Source: Dyadobacter sp. LHD-138
GTDB taxonomy: Bacteria; Bacteroidota; Bacteroidia; Cytophagales; Spirosomataceae
Assembly: GCF_030929615.1 (NCBI RefSeq)
Contig: NZ_JAVFVU010000001.1
Span: forward strand, 124,001 to 188,000
DNA length: 64,000 bases
Direction: 5' to 3'
Shown: one piece after another, positions 16,555 to 25,516 of the stretch
Numbering within the stretch: position 1 is the stretch's first letter
Layout: each line of letters starts with the position of its first letter
The notes under the pieces: model-generated
The model's input: only the letters and a program-made list of their open reading frames with translations
Database searches by the model: none
What the model was told of the DNA's origin: nothing
Translations under genes and position numbers: made by a program

Positions 16555-17673
16555 TTAGTTTATTTTGACCTTACTTCCGTTCAGCAACTCTTCATTACCT
16601 TTTTTGATAACCTGATCTGTTTTTGTCAGCGAACCAAAGATTTCCTGAAGTGAATCTTTTCGTATCCCTTCACGAACATCTACTTTTTTAACCGTATTGT
16701 TTTCAACAACAAGTACAAAGGTACCCGATTGTGCATGTACAACACTGCTTGAAGGAACCCACAATGTAGAATCAGGCCGTTGCAATTGCATAGTCACCTG
16801 TGCATACTCACCTCCGTCGAGCGATCCGTCTCTGTTATCAACATCAAATTCCGCCGTAACAGCACGGTTCTGTTGTTGGAGTACCCCACTCTTTCTGGAC
16901 AGAACCGAAGTGAAAATTTTCCCGGGAAGATTAGAGACCATAAAGGTGATCCTGGTGTTTTTCCCGAGAGACTGTGCATGCTTTTCAGGAACCGCGACAG
17001 TTAACCGTAATTTACTGTTCTGAGCGACTACGAACAGCGGCATCGTATTACTTTCTCCCACAAGCGCGCCCACAGACATATTCCTTTCAACGACCACGCC
17101 ATCAAATGGTGAGATGATCTTTAAATATTGTTCCTGTTGGCCAAATGCCTGTGCATTGGCTATCGCTGATCTATAGGCGGCACTGTCGCTTCTTAATTTG
17201 CTTTTGGCCCGGTCAAGCTCGATGGCGGCAACGGATCCATCCTTTTGAGCGGCCTTTAAAACTCTTTCATAAGTTTGCCGGCTAAGCTGATAGTTTTCAT
17301 AAAACTTTTGCTGGTCTGATTTTGCAGACTGAAAGCGTTGTGATACTTCGGGAGCTTCCAAGACAGCCATAATTTGTCCTTTTCTGACAAAACTTCCGCG
17401 GTCCACGGAAATGGTTTTAATAAACCCTTTTATCTTGGGAAACAAACTGACCTGTTCATAAGGTTTGAGCTCCCCCGGCAATGTCAGTTTAAATTCAGGC
17501 TGGTCAACGGACGGCCTGACAACCTTTACCGTCACAGGCTCTTGCGTCTTGGTCCGGCTCTGATTTTCTCCCTGTGATTTGGTATTACAACCATTGATAC
17601 CTATGCTTAACAACAGTGTCCCGAAAGCAAGGAGGTATGTTTTTTTATAATTTACGATGATCATTGGCAGCAT
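16555..17673 (-). CDS. RND efflux periplasmic adaptor (membrane-fusion) lipoprotein
   Basis: A 372-residue adaptor linking the inner-membrane pump to the outer-membrane channel. The N-terminus is a lipoprotein signal (LAFGTLLLSIGINGC). It is followed by the first lipoyl half (VSLFPKIKGFIKTISVDRGS), a helical hairpin (about 110-180), the second half (IISPFDGVVVERNMSVGALV) and beta-barrel/membrane-proximal domains. Start at 17673 or 17664 (MIIVNYKK) are both possible. It lies 12 bp after the pump gene. Confidence 0.93.
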   Translation of the reverse strand: MLPMIIVNYKKTYLLAFGTLLLSIGINGCNTKSQGENQSRTKTQEPVTVKVVRPSVDQPEFKLTLPGELKPYEQVSLFPKIKGFIKTISVDRGSFVRKGQIMAVLEAPEVSQRFQSAKSDQQKFYENYQLSRQTYERVLKAAQKDGSVAAIELDRAKSKLRSDSAAYRSAIANAQAFGQQEQYLKIISPFDGVVVERNMSVGALVGESNTMPLFVVAQNSKLRLTVAVPEKHAQSLGKNTRITFMVSNLPGKIFTSVLSRKSGVLQQQNRAVTAEFDVDNRDGSLDGGEYAQVTMQLQRPDSTLWVPSSSVVHAQSGTFVLVVENNTVKKVDVREGIRKDSLQEIFGSLTKTDQVIKKGNEELLNGSKVKIN

Positions 17674-17685
17674 TTTTCTGATAGT

Positions 17686-20600
17686 TTAGTGAGTTTCTAT
17701 TAATTGTGGTTGAACATCATCCGGATCCAGGGAACGGCTATCCCTGCCTGCTTTACGCATCACGCTTGTAAACAGATGGGGCATAACAAAAAGAACCGTA
17801 AGCGTTGACAAAAGAAGTCCCCCAATAACGGCCTGTCCCAATGGGGCTATCTGTTCACCGCCTTCTCCCATGCCGGATGCCATTGGCAACATACCGGCAA
17901 TCATGGCCAGTGTTGTCATCACAATAGGCCTTAACCGCGAAGATGCGGCGGCCAGCCCGGCATGCCGGGCCTGCATACCAAGCGACAACCTGTTATACTC
18001 GGCCTGATTGATTAGCAGCACCGCATTGGAAACCGAAACTCCCACGGACATAATGATACCCATGTAAGATTGTAAATTGAGCGTACTTCCAAACAACAGA
18101 AGCATCAGGATACTTCCCCCAATCACCGCAGGTACCACAGCAAGTATCAAAGCGGAGATTTTAAAAGACTGATAATAAGCCGTCAGCATTAAAAAAATAA
18201 CCACAATGGCTACGAGCAGACCCGTCTGAAGTCCGACCATTGTCTCATCAAGAAGCTGCATAAGCCCTTCGGTGGAAATAATCAGTCCCCGGGGCGCATC
18301 GCCTGCGTCTTTCAGAACCTTTTTGACCGCCTTCGACGCACTGCCCAAATCGGTCTTGTTGATATTAGCCAATACAGTAACATACCGGTTTGATCCATGC
18401 CGGTTGACCTGGGCAGCCTGTTTAACCATTTCCAGACTGGCAACATCTTCCAGAACCGGACGTGGCTCTCCCGCTTTAAGCGGAAATGACCGCAGTTTGT
18501 CAAGCGATTGCATATCCGATTCCGGGATTTGTACCTGCACTTGAAAGACGAGGCCGGATTTGGGATCCATCCATAGGTTTTTATTGGTAAAACGCGTCGA
18601 TGAAGTGGCAATAGCCAAAGCACGGGAGACGTCTTCCATCGTTAAACCAAACTGGGCTGCTAACTGCCTGTTCACGTTGATTTTCACGCTTGGATAATTA
18701 ACCGGTTCCGCGATGCGCACATCCCGGAGAAAGGGAATTTTATCCATCTCGTCTTTTAATTTCAACGCATATTGATTGGCAGCTTTCAATTGCCCGGCGG
18801 CCACTTTGATCTGTATCGGTGTCATGGCTCCCTGGCTCATGATCTTTTCAACGAGTTCCATAGGCTCAAAGTTAATTTTGAGCTCGGGAAGCTGTTTTTT
18901 TACCTGAGTTCGTATGGATTCTTTAAATTCCGCTATTGACTTTTTAAAGATTTTCTGATCAATGGATACCTGTAAAACCGCCTCATGCGATCCACTCGTA
19001 AAAAGAAAGATCGGATTGATTGCGGTGGCCGAAGGCTGAAGGCCCACAAAGGCCGAACTGATTTTAATAGATTGCTCAGGAAGCAGATCTTCAATAATTC
19101 CGGTAACCTTTTTCAGATAAGCTTCTGTATTTTCCAGTCGGCTTCCTTCGGGCGCGACAATACGGAGCTGGATATCACCGCTGTTGCTGGCGGGTAAAAT
19201 ATCAGTCCCCACCGTCAAAAAAGACAATGTGACCATGACCCCTACCACCGCCACATAAGCCATGATCACGACGCCGGCCCTGCTTTGCATCCGCCGGGTA
19301 AGTGATAAATAAAAGATCTTAAATGCGTCAAACCGGGTACGTTTTGCACCTTTTATTTTCCGCCCGTGGCTCTTTAATTGCTCCGGTTTCATGAGCCAGT
19401 TTGCCATGATTGGTACAAATGTCTGGGAAGCTAAAAAGGATGCAATCATGGCAAAAGCCACGGCGAGCGAAAGCGGCATAAACATATCCTTGGGGATGCC
19501 ACTCATCATGAAAGAGGGTATCAGAACGGCCAGAATACATAAAAGAATCAAAAGTTTCGGAACCGATATTTCCAGCAAAGCATCCAGGATAGCCCTTTTC
19601 TTGGGTTTATTCATTTCAAAATGCTGATGGATGTTTTCGATGGTAACGGTGGCTTCGTCGACCAGGATCCCGATAGCCAGCGCCAATCCACTCAAAGTCA
19701 TCACATTAATTGTCTGCCCTAGCATGTACAACATGATAACCGCCGAAAGAATGGCGATGGGTATGGTCAAGACCACAATCAGGGAACCTCTTGAGTCCCC
19801 AAGAAAAAGAAACACCATCAACCCGGTGAGCAGTGCCCCTAAAATGCCTTCATGGATTAAATTTTCCAGCGAGCGCTCAATATAGCCCGACTGATCAAAA
19901 ACATACCGGATATCAACATCTTCCGGAAGCGCCGCCTTGAGCATCGGTATAGCGCCTTTCAGGTTTTCCACTACTTTTAGCGTCGACGCATCTGCTTTTT
20001 TGATCACGGGCAGATAAACCGACCGCTTCCCGTTGATTATCGCGTAACCAGTCGTAATATCCGCTGCATCTTCTACACTGGCAATATCCTTTACGTACAC
20101 ATTGGTTCCTGAACCTTTACGAACGGGTATATCTAGAAATTCCTGCGGATCATTGGCAATGGAATTGAGCGGACTCATTAAATTTTGTTCACCAATCCGG
20201 ATATTTCCCGCCGGAGCCGGAAAGTTATTTTTGGCTATGGCTGTCGTTACTTCCTCGGCTGAAAGACCATAAGACTGCATCAGGTCTGCATTGACCTTTA
20301 CAACCATCGTCCTGACATTTCCTCCGAATGGTGCGGGGGCTGTCACACCCGGAATTGTGACAAACATAGGCCTGATCTTGGTAAGCGCCATAGTCTGAAG
20401 TTCGGTAATCGATCTTTGAGGACTTTCAAAAACCAGCTGCCCTATGGGTATTGAGCTGCCATCAAAGCGGACCACCTGTGGTGGCACGGCGCCAGGCGGC
20501 AAAAAACCCATGGCCCTGGATACCTGAGCGGAAACCTCGCCAGCGGCCTGTGCCATGTCTGTGTCTGGATAAAATGTAAGCTTCATCAGCGTAAAGCCCT

Positions 20601-20856
20601 GGATACTTTTAAAATCAATATCCTTGACACCGCTGACAAAAATGAGTACTTTCTGGAATTCATTGGCCATAAAGCCATCCATGTAAGCGGGCGACAGCCC
20701 TCCGTAAGGCATCGCTATATAGATGACGGGAAGTTCCACGCGCGGAAAAATATCCACGTTTATCTTGCGGATAGCCATAAAAGAGAAATAAGCAATACCA
20801 ATAACAGCTACCATTATTGATAAAGGTCTTCGCAAAGCAAGCCTTATAAGGTTCAT
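17686..20856 (-). CDS. RND efflux transporter permease (AcrB/MdtB-like)
   Basis: A 1056-residue proton-driven pump with the standard layout: first membrane helix (LSIMVAVIGIAYFSFMAI), large periplasmic loop, central helices TM2-6, second loop, C-terminal helices TM8-12. The TM4 proton-relay motif reads LALAIGILVDEATVTIENIH, with D-E in place of the usual D-D or D-N. Overall similarity is to acriflavine-resistance type pumps rather than to CusA-type metal pumps, though the substrate is unknown. It is co-transcribed with channel (6-bp gap), adaptor and thioredoxin genes. Confidence 0.95.
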   Translation of the reverse strand: MNLIRLALRRPLSIMVAVIGIAYFSFMAIRKINVDIFPRVELPVIYIAMPYGGLSPAYMDGFMANEFQKVLIFVSGVKDIDFKSIQGFTLMKLTFYPDTDMAQAAGEVSAQVSRAMGFLPPGAVPPQVVRFDGSSIPIGQLVFESPQRSITELQTMALTKIRPMFVTIPGVTAPAPFGGNVRTMVVKVNADLMQSYGLSAEEVTTAIAKNNFPAPAGNIRIGEQNLMSPLNSIANDPQEFLDIPVRKGSGTNVYVKDIASVEDAADITTGYAIINGKRSVYLPVIKKADASTLKVVENLKGAIPMLKAALPEDVDIRYVFDQSGYIERSLENLIHEGILGALLTGLMVFLFLGDSRGSLIVVLTIPIAILSAVIMLYMLGQTINVMTLSGLALAIGILVDEATVTIENIHQHFEMNKPKKRAILDALLEISVPKLLILLCILAVLIPSFMMSGIPKDMFMPLSLAVAFAMIASFLASQTFVPIMANWLMKPEQLKSHGRKIKGAKRTRFDAFKIFYLSLTRRMQSRAGVVIMAYVAVVGVMVTLSFLTVGTDILPASNSGDIQLRIVAPEGSRLENTEAYLKKVTGIIEDLLPEQSIKISSAFVGLQPSATAINPIFLFTSGSHEAVLQVSIDQKIFKKSIAEFKESIRTQVKKQLPELKINFEPMELVEKIMSQGAMTPIQIKVAAGQLKAANQYALKLKDEMDKIPFLRDVRIAEPVNYPSVKINVNRQLAAQFGLTMEDVSRALAIATSSTRFTNKNLWMDPKSGLVFQVQVQIPESDMQSLDKLRSFPLKAGEPRPVLEDVASLEMVKQAAQVNRHGSNRYVTVLANINKTDLGSASKAVKKVLKDAGDAPRGLIISTEGLMQLLDETMVGLQTGLLVAIVVIFLMLTAYYQSFKISALILAVVPAVIGGSILMLLLFGSTLNLQSYMGIIMSVGVSVSNAVLLINQAEYNRLSLGMQARHAGLAAASSRLRPIVMTTLAMIAGMLPMASGMGEGGEQIAPLGQAVIGGLLLSTLTVLFVMPHLFTSVMRKAGRDSRSLDPDDVQPQLIETH

Positions 20857-20862
20857 AGTATC

Positions 20863-22245
20863 TTAATTAAATTGGTTTTGCAGATATAAAAAATTACCGG
20901 AAGTCTCTGATTCTATCAGTATCTGTTCCCATAAAAGCTGATGGACGTCAATATTGTTTTTTTCGGTCTGCTGTAAAATCGACTGGATCTGTAACAGTTC
21001 GGTCAGACTGATCAGTCCGTTTTCGTATCTTGACAAATACAGATCGTAAGCGATTTTCGCATTTTCCACCGCAGCGGCAATGCTGTTAATCTGCTTCTTC
21101 TGGCCATCAATTCGTTTTGCGACCGAGCTTAGTTTTGTATCCAGGTCTAGTTTCTGCATATCATAATTTGCCTGATATGTCCTAACTTTTTGCTCTATAC
21201 GTTTCCTTTCCAAGCTGCTGTTAAACGCGTCTGTGATGTCCCATGTTACTGCCAGTCCAATAAGGTAATTTGCTGATCCGTTGCCATATCCAGCCAAAAC
21301 ATCATTATTTACAAAACCATCCGGACCAATACCGCTGCCCCGCAATGCCAATCCTCCAAGCGCAGAAACGGCTGGAAGTGCCTTGCGGCCCGCCAATTCG
21401 GCCTGGGCTTGTCCATACCTGACTGCCCCGCCGAGCGTTTCCAGGTAAGGGTGATTTACCTGGACCGGATTATTATCCAATACGATTGGCCCGGGATTTA
21501 AATAGCGTTCATGCGGTACGCCTTGTGCCGTATCAGCCTGGAAGGCAAGCTCGGTCAGATCCGTTAGATCAGATCCTAACCTGGCATTCCACAGTTCCTG
21601 ACCGGCAAGCGCCTGTAAATACGATGAAAGTGCCAGAGAACTATCCGCCCCCGGTTTTAGCCCTGCAAACGCCAGACTCGCTGAGAGATCGAGAATCTGC
21701 TTCGTCCGTGCCGCATGTTGCCGTGCCCACAGCAAATTGACCTTGCTGTTCAATATATTTAAATACAACTTTGTCGACCGCGCTTTGAGTTGCAGCGCCT
21801 GTGCATCCAGATCACTCGTGGCTTGGTCAATCCCCTGATCGGCAGCTTTCAGGGCTAACTTTTTCCGTCCGAATTCAAAGAATTTCCAGTCCGCGACTAC
21901 TGAACCAAAGGTATTAAATGCTGTCGCTGGCTGTCCAGGCATAGTAGAAGCCCTGCCATTGATATTGACAATGCCCGGCAAAGGAAAGAAAGCACCGCTA
22001 CTGCTCGCATAGGTGCCCGTTGAATTTTGAAGCTGCAATTGCACCGATGGCAAGTAACTGGTATTTCGGGTAATCTTACGGACGAACCTGGACTCTTCTA
22101 CCTGCGCCTGCTTCAAGGTCATTCCAGGATAATTTGACAGCGTCATTCCCCAGATTTCCGACAATTTAAAACCCGTTTGTGCATATAAAGAAGAACTGGC
22201 AAGCACTAAAAAAATGCCTGACAGACAAAGCTTATGCCTTATCAT
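20863..22245 (-). CDS. TolC-family outer-membrane efflux channel
   Basis: A 460-residue protein with a signal peptide (LCLSGIFLVLASSSLYA) and two outer-membrane efflux protein repeats rich in long amphipathic helices. The second repeat contains SSVAKRIDGQKKQINSIAAA and YDLYLSRYENGLISLTELLQ, a typical OEP pattern. It forms the trimeric exit duct of the pump. It is the first large gene of the operon, 6 bp before the RND permease. Confidence 0.93.
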   Translation of the reverse strand: MIRHKLCLSGIFLVLASSSLYAQTGFKLSEIWGMTLSNYPGMTLKQAQVEESRFVRKITRNTSYLPSVQLQLQNSTGTYASSSGAFFPLPGIVNINGRASTMPGQPATAFNTFGSVVADWKFFEFGRKKLALKAADQGIDQATSDLDAQALQLKARSTKLYLNILNSKVNLLWARQHAARTKQILDLSASLAFAGLKPGADSSLALSSYLQALAGQELWNARLGSDLTDLTELAFQADTAQGVPHERYLNPGPIVLDNNPVQVNHPYLETLGGAVRYGQAQAELAGRKALPAVSALGGLALRGSGIGPDGFVNNDVLAGYGNGSANYLIGLAVTWDITDAFNSSLERKRIEQKVRTYQANYDMQKLDLDTKLSSVAKRIDGQKKQINSIAAAVENAKIAYDLYLSRYENGLISLTELLQIQSILQQTEKNNIDVHQLLWEQILIESETSGNFLYLQNQFN

Positions 22246-22335
22246 ATTTGATCTGTTTAAAATAATGAAATCACCACAGTATCGGGTATCAACAACCTGA
22301 AACTATGTATTTGTAAATCAGAAAAATATGAAGGC

Positions 22336-22773
22336 TCAAATCAGAAGGTATCTGTTCCTGATGTAGATAGGACTCCCATTACTGGCAGGCAGCACTTTAA
22401 ACAGGGATAATAAAGGACTGTGTGCATCACCAGAAAATCTGGTAAAAATCAGTAGAAGCGGCAGATAAGACAGCAGGATCGGCTCGGCGGGCTGCACGGG
22501 TGCAACGTCTGATACAAGATGAAGATCTGAATCTGAATAGGCCGAATTTTTGCCAAGCAGACAATCCTCATTTGTCATGATCCGCGTAGACCCAGGCAAT
22601 CCCTTATTGATCCGGGCCGTAGTCTGTTCCGTGCCTGATTTATTTAAAAGTGCTGCGTTTAGCGACTTCTTAACCTGACAGTTAGACAATAAAAACAAAG
22701 TAAAAAACAAGAAAACCAGAGCCCTAACAGGCTGATATCCTCGAATTTCATGTTTTTTTGAATACTGTTTCAT
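22336..22773 (-). CDS. Small lipoprotein-like protein upstream of the RND operon
   Basis: A 145-residue protein with a hydrophobic signal (ALVFLFFTLFLLSNC, possible lipobox near Cys32) and a second hydrophobic stretch (ILLSYLPLLLIFTRF). It ends in the basic/aromatic tail SPIYIRNRYLLI. It lies 90 bp upstream of the TolC gene on the same strand, so it may lead the operon. Small proteins of this style often precede RND pumps in Bacteroidota; function unknown. Confidence 0.6.
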   Translation of the reverse strand: MKQYSKKHEIRGYQPVRALVFLFFTLFLLSNCQVKKSLNAALLNKSGTEQTTARINKGLPGSTRIMTNEDCLLGKNSAYSDSDLHLVSDVAPVQPAEPILLSYLPLLLIFTRFSGDAHSPLLSLFKVLPASNGSPIYIRNRYLLI

Positions 22774-23044
22774 AAATAAATATCGGGAATGCAGTTTAAT
22801 GCATCATTGCTGCTATTGCCGCGGCACTTTTTAGGTAACGAAAATAAATAGAGTTTTATTGAATCAACAATAGCATTTTTATCTAAAAAAATCATCATTG
22901 CATCGTCCGCCTTGATTTTCCGGGTTTTACACCTTTCAAATTGTCCTACTCATTTTCCCGGAAAGCCATTACAAAGCGGTACAGGAAGTTGCCACAGCCA
23001 ACCACCAAAAAATTCCTCTAACGGCTTTTTTACATAGAAACAGA

Positions 23045-23872
23045 CTATGAAAATGCCAAAACATCGGCTTTCAAAGCGGGTTTTTCATCCATTTCAATTC
23101 CTTCAAGCATATGTGCTAAAATTGGCGCACATTTCTCTTTACAGGCAGGATAAAAGTGTCTGTGTTTCCAGTTATCGGATTTGGGCGATAGTCCCCACCA
23201 GAATTCAGCCATCGCAAGCGGTTTCATATTTCGCTGAAAAGCATATTGAAGCAGCTTGGGGGCGGCACATTCCCCGGCTCCGGCCGGAGGATTTTTATAG
23301 GAGGCATCTTCAAAAATCCCGAAAAGACTTTTCTCCTCTCCCGCCTGGTTCAAAAAATGGTATTGATCAAAGATTTCCTTTTGCAGAGCATTTGAATTAT
23401 TCTTTCTTAAGTCTTTTAAAAGAGAAACCTGCGCTTCATATGCTACTGGCTGCTGCTCTCCAAGCGTCTTGATTTCCTCGTTAATCCTTGCCAGTTCACG
23501 CATGCCCTGATTCAAAAAACCACCTTCCGCCATCCCGTCAAAAATCGGTGTAACAAATTTGGCATGGTGATTTCCTCCGGCCAGTTTGCCGGAAAATGCA
23601 GAAAGATAACCAATATCATTTTGCTCTGTTTTCACCACCAAAACCCCAAACATCTTTCCGATTGCGCCTTCTTCGCTATCGGTTAATCCAAAATTATGGT
23701 CCCACTCCTGCTGATTGATCAGGTGCGACTGTAATTTTTCCACGGCCAGAAGACTAAGTGGATGAGGCTGATAGTCGAAGGGAAACGTAAATTTATCCGG
23801 CAATGTATAATCAGTCATTGTTTCTTGAAAAGGACTGAACACATCGTCTTTTTCCGGTGCAGAATTTGTCAA
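23045..23872 (-). CDS. Pseudouridine-synthase-like protein lacking the catalytic domain
   Basis: A 275-residue protein that closely matches, from memory of the family, the N-terminal extension of the long (about 550 aa) Bacteroidota RluA-type pseudouridine synthases. Landmarks are LPDKFTFPFDYQPHPLS, EEGAIGKMFGVLVV, LSAFSGKLAGGNHHAKFV, GAGECAAPKLLQYAF and MAEFWWGLSPKS. The RluA catalytic domain should follow, but the frame stops at 23045 and no catalytic motif is found in the next 200 bp. The start used is TTG at 23872; an ATG at 23818 is an alternative. It is either a truncated gene or a stand-alone domain. Confidence 0.7.
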   Translation of the reverse strand: MTNSAPEKDDVFSPFQETMTDYTLPDKFTFPFDYQPHPLSLLAVEKLQSHLINQQEWDHNFGLTDSEEGAIGKMFGVLVVKTEQNDIGYLSAFSGKLAGGNHHAKFVTPIFDGMAEGGFLNQGMRELARINEEIKTLGEQQPVAYEAQVSLLKDLRKNNSNALQKEIFDQYHFLNQAGEEKSLFGIFEDASYKNPPAGAGECAAPKLLQYAFQRNMKPLAMAEFWWGLSPKSDNWKHRHFYPACKEKCAPILAHMLEGIEMDEKPALKADVLAFS

Positions 23873-24032
23873 AAATAAAGTTGTTAAAGCGTACGCAGTA
23901 CAGATGATCAGACTTAAATCGTGAAGAAAAGAAAGTGTAGTTTAGCGGTATAACCCGAAAATTATTGCAGGCATTATCTTATAATTCTATTTTAATAAAA
24001 GAAGTTCCTATGCACTTGATTTTTCTTGTAAA

Positions 24033-24536
24033 CTAATCCTGTTCCCATAACGAAGTTTGTTTATAAGGACGTTCTAAGGCCAGCAAAAGAGCTTTGTTAG
24101 CAAGTCCTCCTCCAAAACCCACCAATTTTCCCGTGGCACCAATAACCCGGTGGCAAGGTGCGACAATGGAGATCGGATTACTATTAGCTGCCCCGCCGAC
24201 AGCACGTACGGCCTGGGGATTCCCTATCTGTTCAGCAATTTGACCATAAGTTCTTGTTTCACCGAAAGGGATTGTAAGCAATGCCTGCCAAACCTTTATT
24301 TGAAAATCAGTGCCGGCGAAATCCAGATCAAGAGAAAATACTTTACGCTTTTTCTGAAAATATTCATTTAGTTGCCTTTCCGTCTCCATAAGCACCGGAT
24401 GATTCACATTTTCAATGCCCGTTCTGGTACGGTCCGGATTGCCACGCTCCCATTGAACGGCCGAAAGCCCCTTATCACTGGCGATCAGCGTTAAACTGCC
24501 GACCGGTGAAGCCATTGTCTTAAAATAATATTCCAT
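24033..24536 (-). CDS. ogt: Methylated-DNA--[protein]-cysteine S-methyltransferase
   Basis: A 167-residue suicide repair enzyme that removes alkyl groups from O6-alkylguanine (and O4-alkylthymine). The acceptor is Cys128 in the PCHRV motif. Other landmarks are the helix-turn-helix FGETRTYGQIAEQIGNPQAV, arginine finger VRAVGGA, the Asn hinge and the C-terminal GFGGGLANKALLLALE. Length is normal for single-domain Ogt. It is divergent from the lipoprotein gene at 24699. Confidence 0.95.
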   Translation of the reverse strand: MEYYFKTMASPVGSLTLIASDKGLSAVQWERGNPDRTRTGIENVNHPVLMETERQLNEYFQKKRKVFSLDLDFAGTDFQIKVWQALLTIPFGETRTYGQIAEQIGNPQAVRAVGGAANSNPISIVAPCHRVIGATGKLVGFGGGLANKALLLALERPYKQTSLWEQD

Positions 24537-24698
24537 TTGCCTGCTTTAATAAAAACGGTAATCTACGAATTTAAAGAAATCTGCAAAAATTTATCCCCCC
24601 TGCGGGCGTGTGTCAGCCATAACCGTGTGTCCGTCGATAAAACTTTTTGCTTAGAGACTCTTGCCCTACTTTTCAGACTAAAATTAAACCATTTAGTC

Positions 24699-25400
24699 AT
24701 GAAAAAGGGAAGAACACTATTTTTTAAAATTATCCTGTCAACAATCTGTGGAACCTTAATCTTTTCCGGCTGCAAGCATACGGGGCCTGGTAAAGACAAT
24801 AATCCAGGGGAAGAAGTTTTCTACAAAGGCTGGGGGCCGTTTTCGAATGAAGATCCGGAAGGAACGAAATTTGATTTACCCGCTGGTTTGACATTTAATG
24901 CAGCCGTGCCAGCCCAGGTAAACGGGGGGCCCGAAGAAGAATGTACATTCAGGGAAAATGGTGAAGAGCGCGTATCTGGCATTGGCACGCATGTGATATT
25001 ATGTGTGAGTTTCAGAAATTCTACTTCCAGGCCAATCACCCTCACACTGCCTCCGGGGTTGATTTTTATTTCCCGAAACCGTGGAACCCAAAACGGAATG
25101 CTATCAGGAAAGGTAGCCATTCAGGTTCCTGCGAACGGGATGTATTTTCACCAATTGAATTTACACTGCATGAACACCGGTAAAAAGTACACGACCAACT
25201 CCTCTGATCCATTTGATTTGGGACCCGTTACAACCGTTAAGCCAGCAATGGAATTATTTGAATTTTTAAAGAACAAAGACATTTATAAGGATAAAATGAA
25301 GTCTGGCTACATCTCTGCGGCGATAAGTGACATAGGCAACATAGGTAATATTTCAGAATTTGTCTGGGGCGAATTAAGGAAGCTACCTCCTGGTAAATAA
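24699..25400 (+). CDS. Hypothetical lipoprotein (233 aa)
   Basis: The ATG at 24699 gives a lipoprotein signal (MKKGRTLFFKIILSTICGTL, then IFSGC). An open extension upstream to 24537 has no signal and is probably not translated. The mature part resembles a beta-sandwich protein (TLTLPPGLIFISRNRG, VQVPANGMYFHQ-like), with conserved-looking Cys in HVILCVSF and LNLHCMNTG. I do not recognise a named family. It ends at a bidirectional terminator shared with the SusCD pair. Confidence 0.7.
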   Translation: MKKGRTLFFKIILSTICGTLIFSGCKHTGPGKDNNPGEEVFYKGWGPFSNEDPEGTKFDLPAGLTFNAAVPAQVNGGPEEECTFRENGEERVSGIGTHVILCVSFRNSTSRPITLTLPPGLIFISRNRGTQNGMLSGKVAIQVPANGMYFHQLNLHCMNTGKKYTTNSSDPFDLGPVTTVKPAMELFEFLKNKDIYKDKMKSGYISAAISDIGNIGNISEFVWGELRKLPPGK

Positions 25401-25453
25401 CAAAATTACGACTACTTAACCCAAGTATTTCACAAAACCACATTTACTAAAAA

Positions 25454-25491
25454 AAAGATTTCGCTGAGTCCGAAAACGCAGCGAAATCTTT
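25454..25491. terminator. Bidirectional intrinsic terminator
   Basis: AAAGATTTCGCTG (25454-25466) and CAGCGAAATCTTT (25479-25491) form a perfect 13-bp stem, flanked by an A-run on the left and T-rich sequence on the right. It serves the convergent lipoprotein gene and the SusD gene. Confidence 0.85.
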
Positions 25492-25516
25492 TATCCGCCA
25501 TAATCTTTTAAACAAA

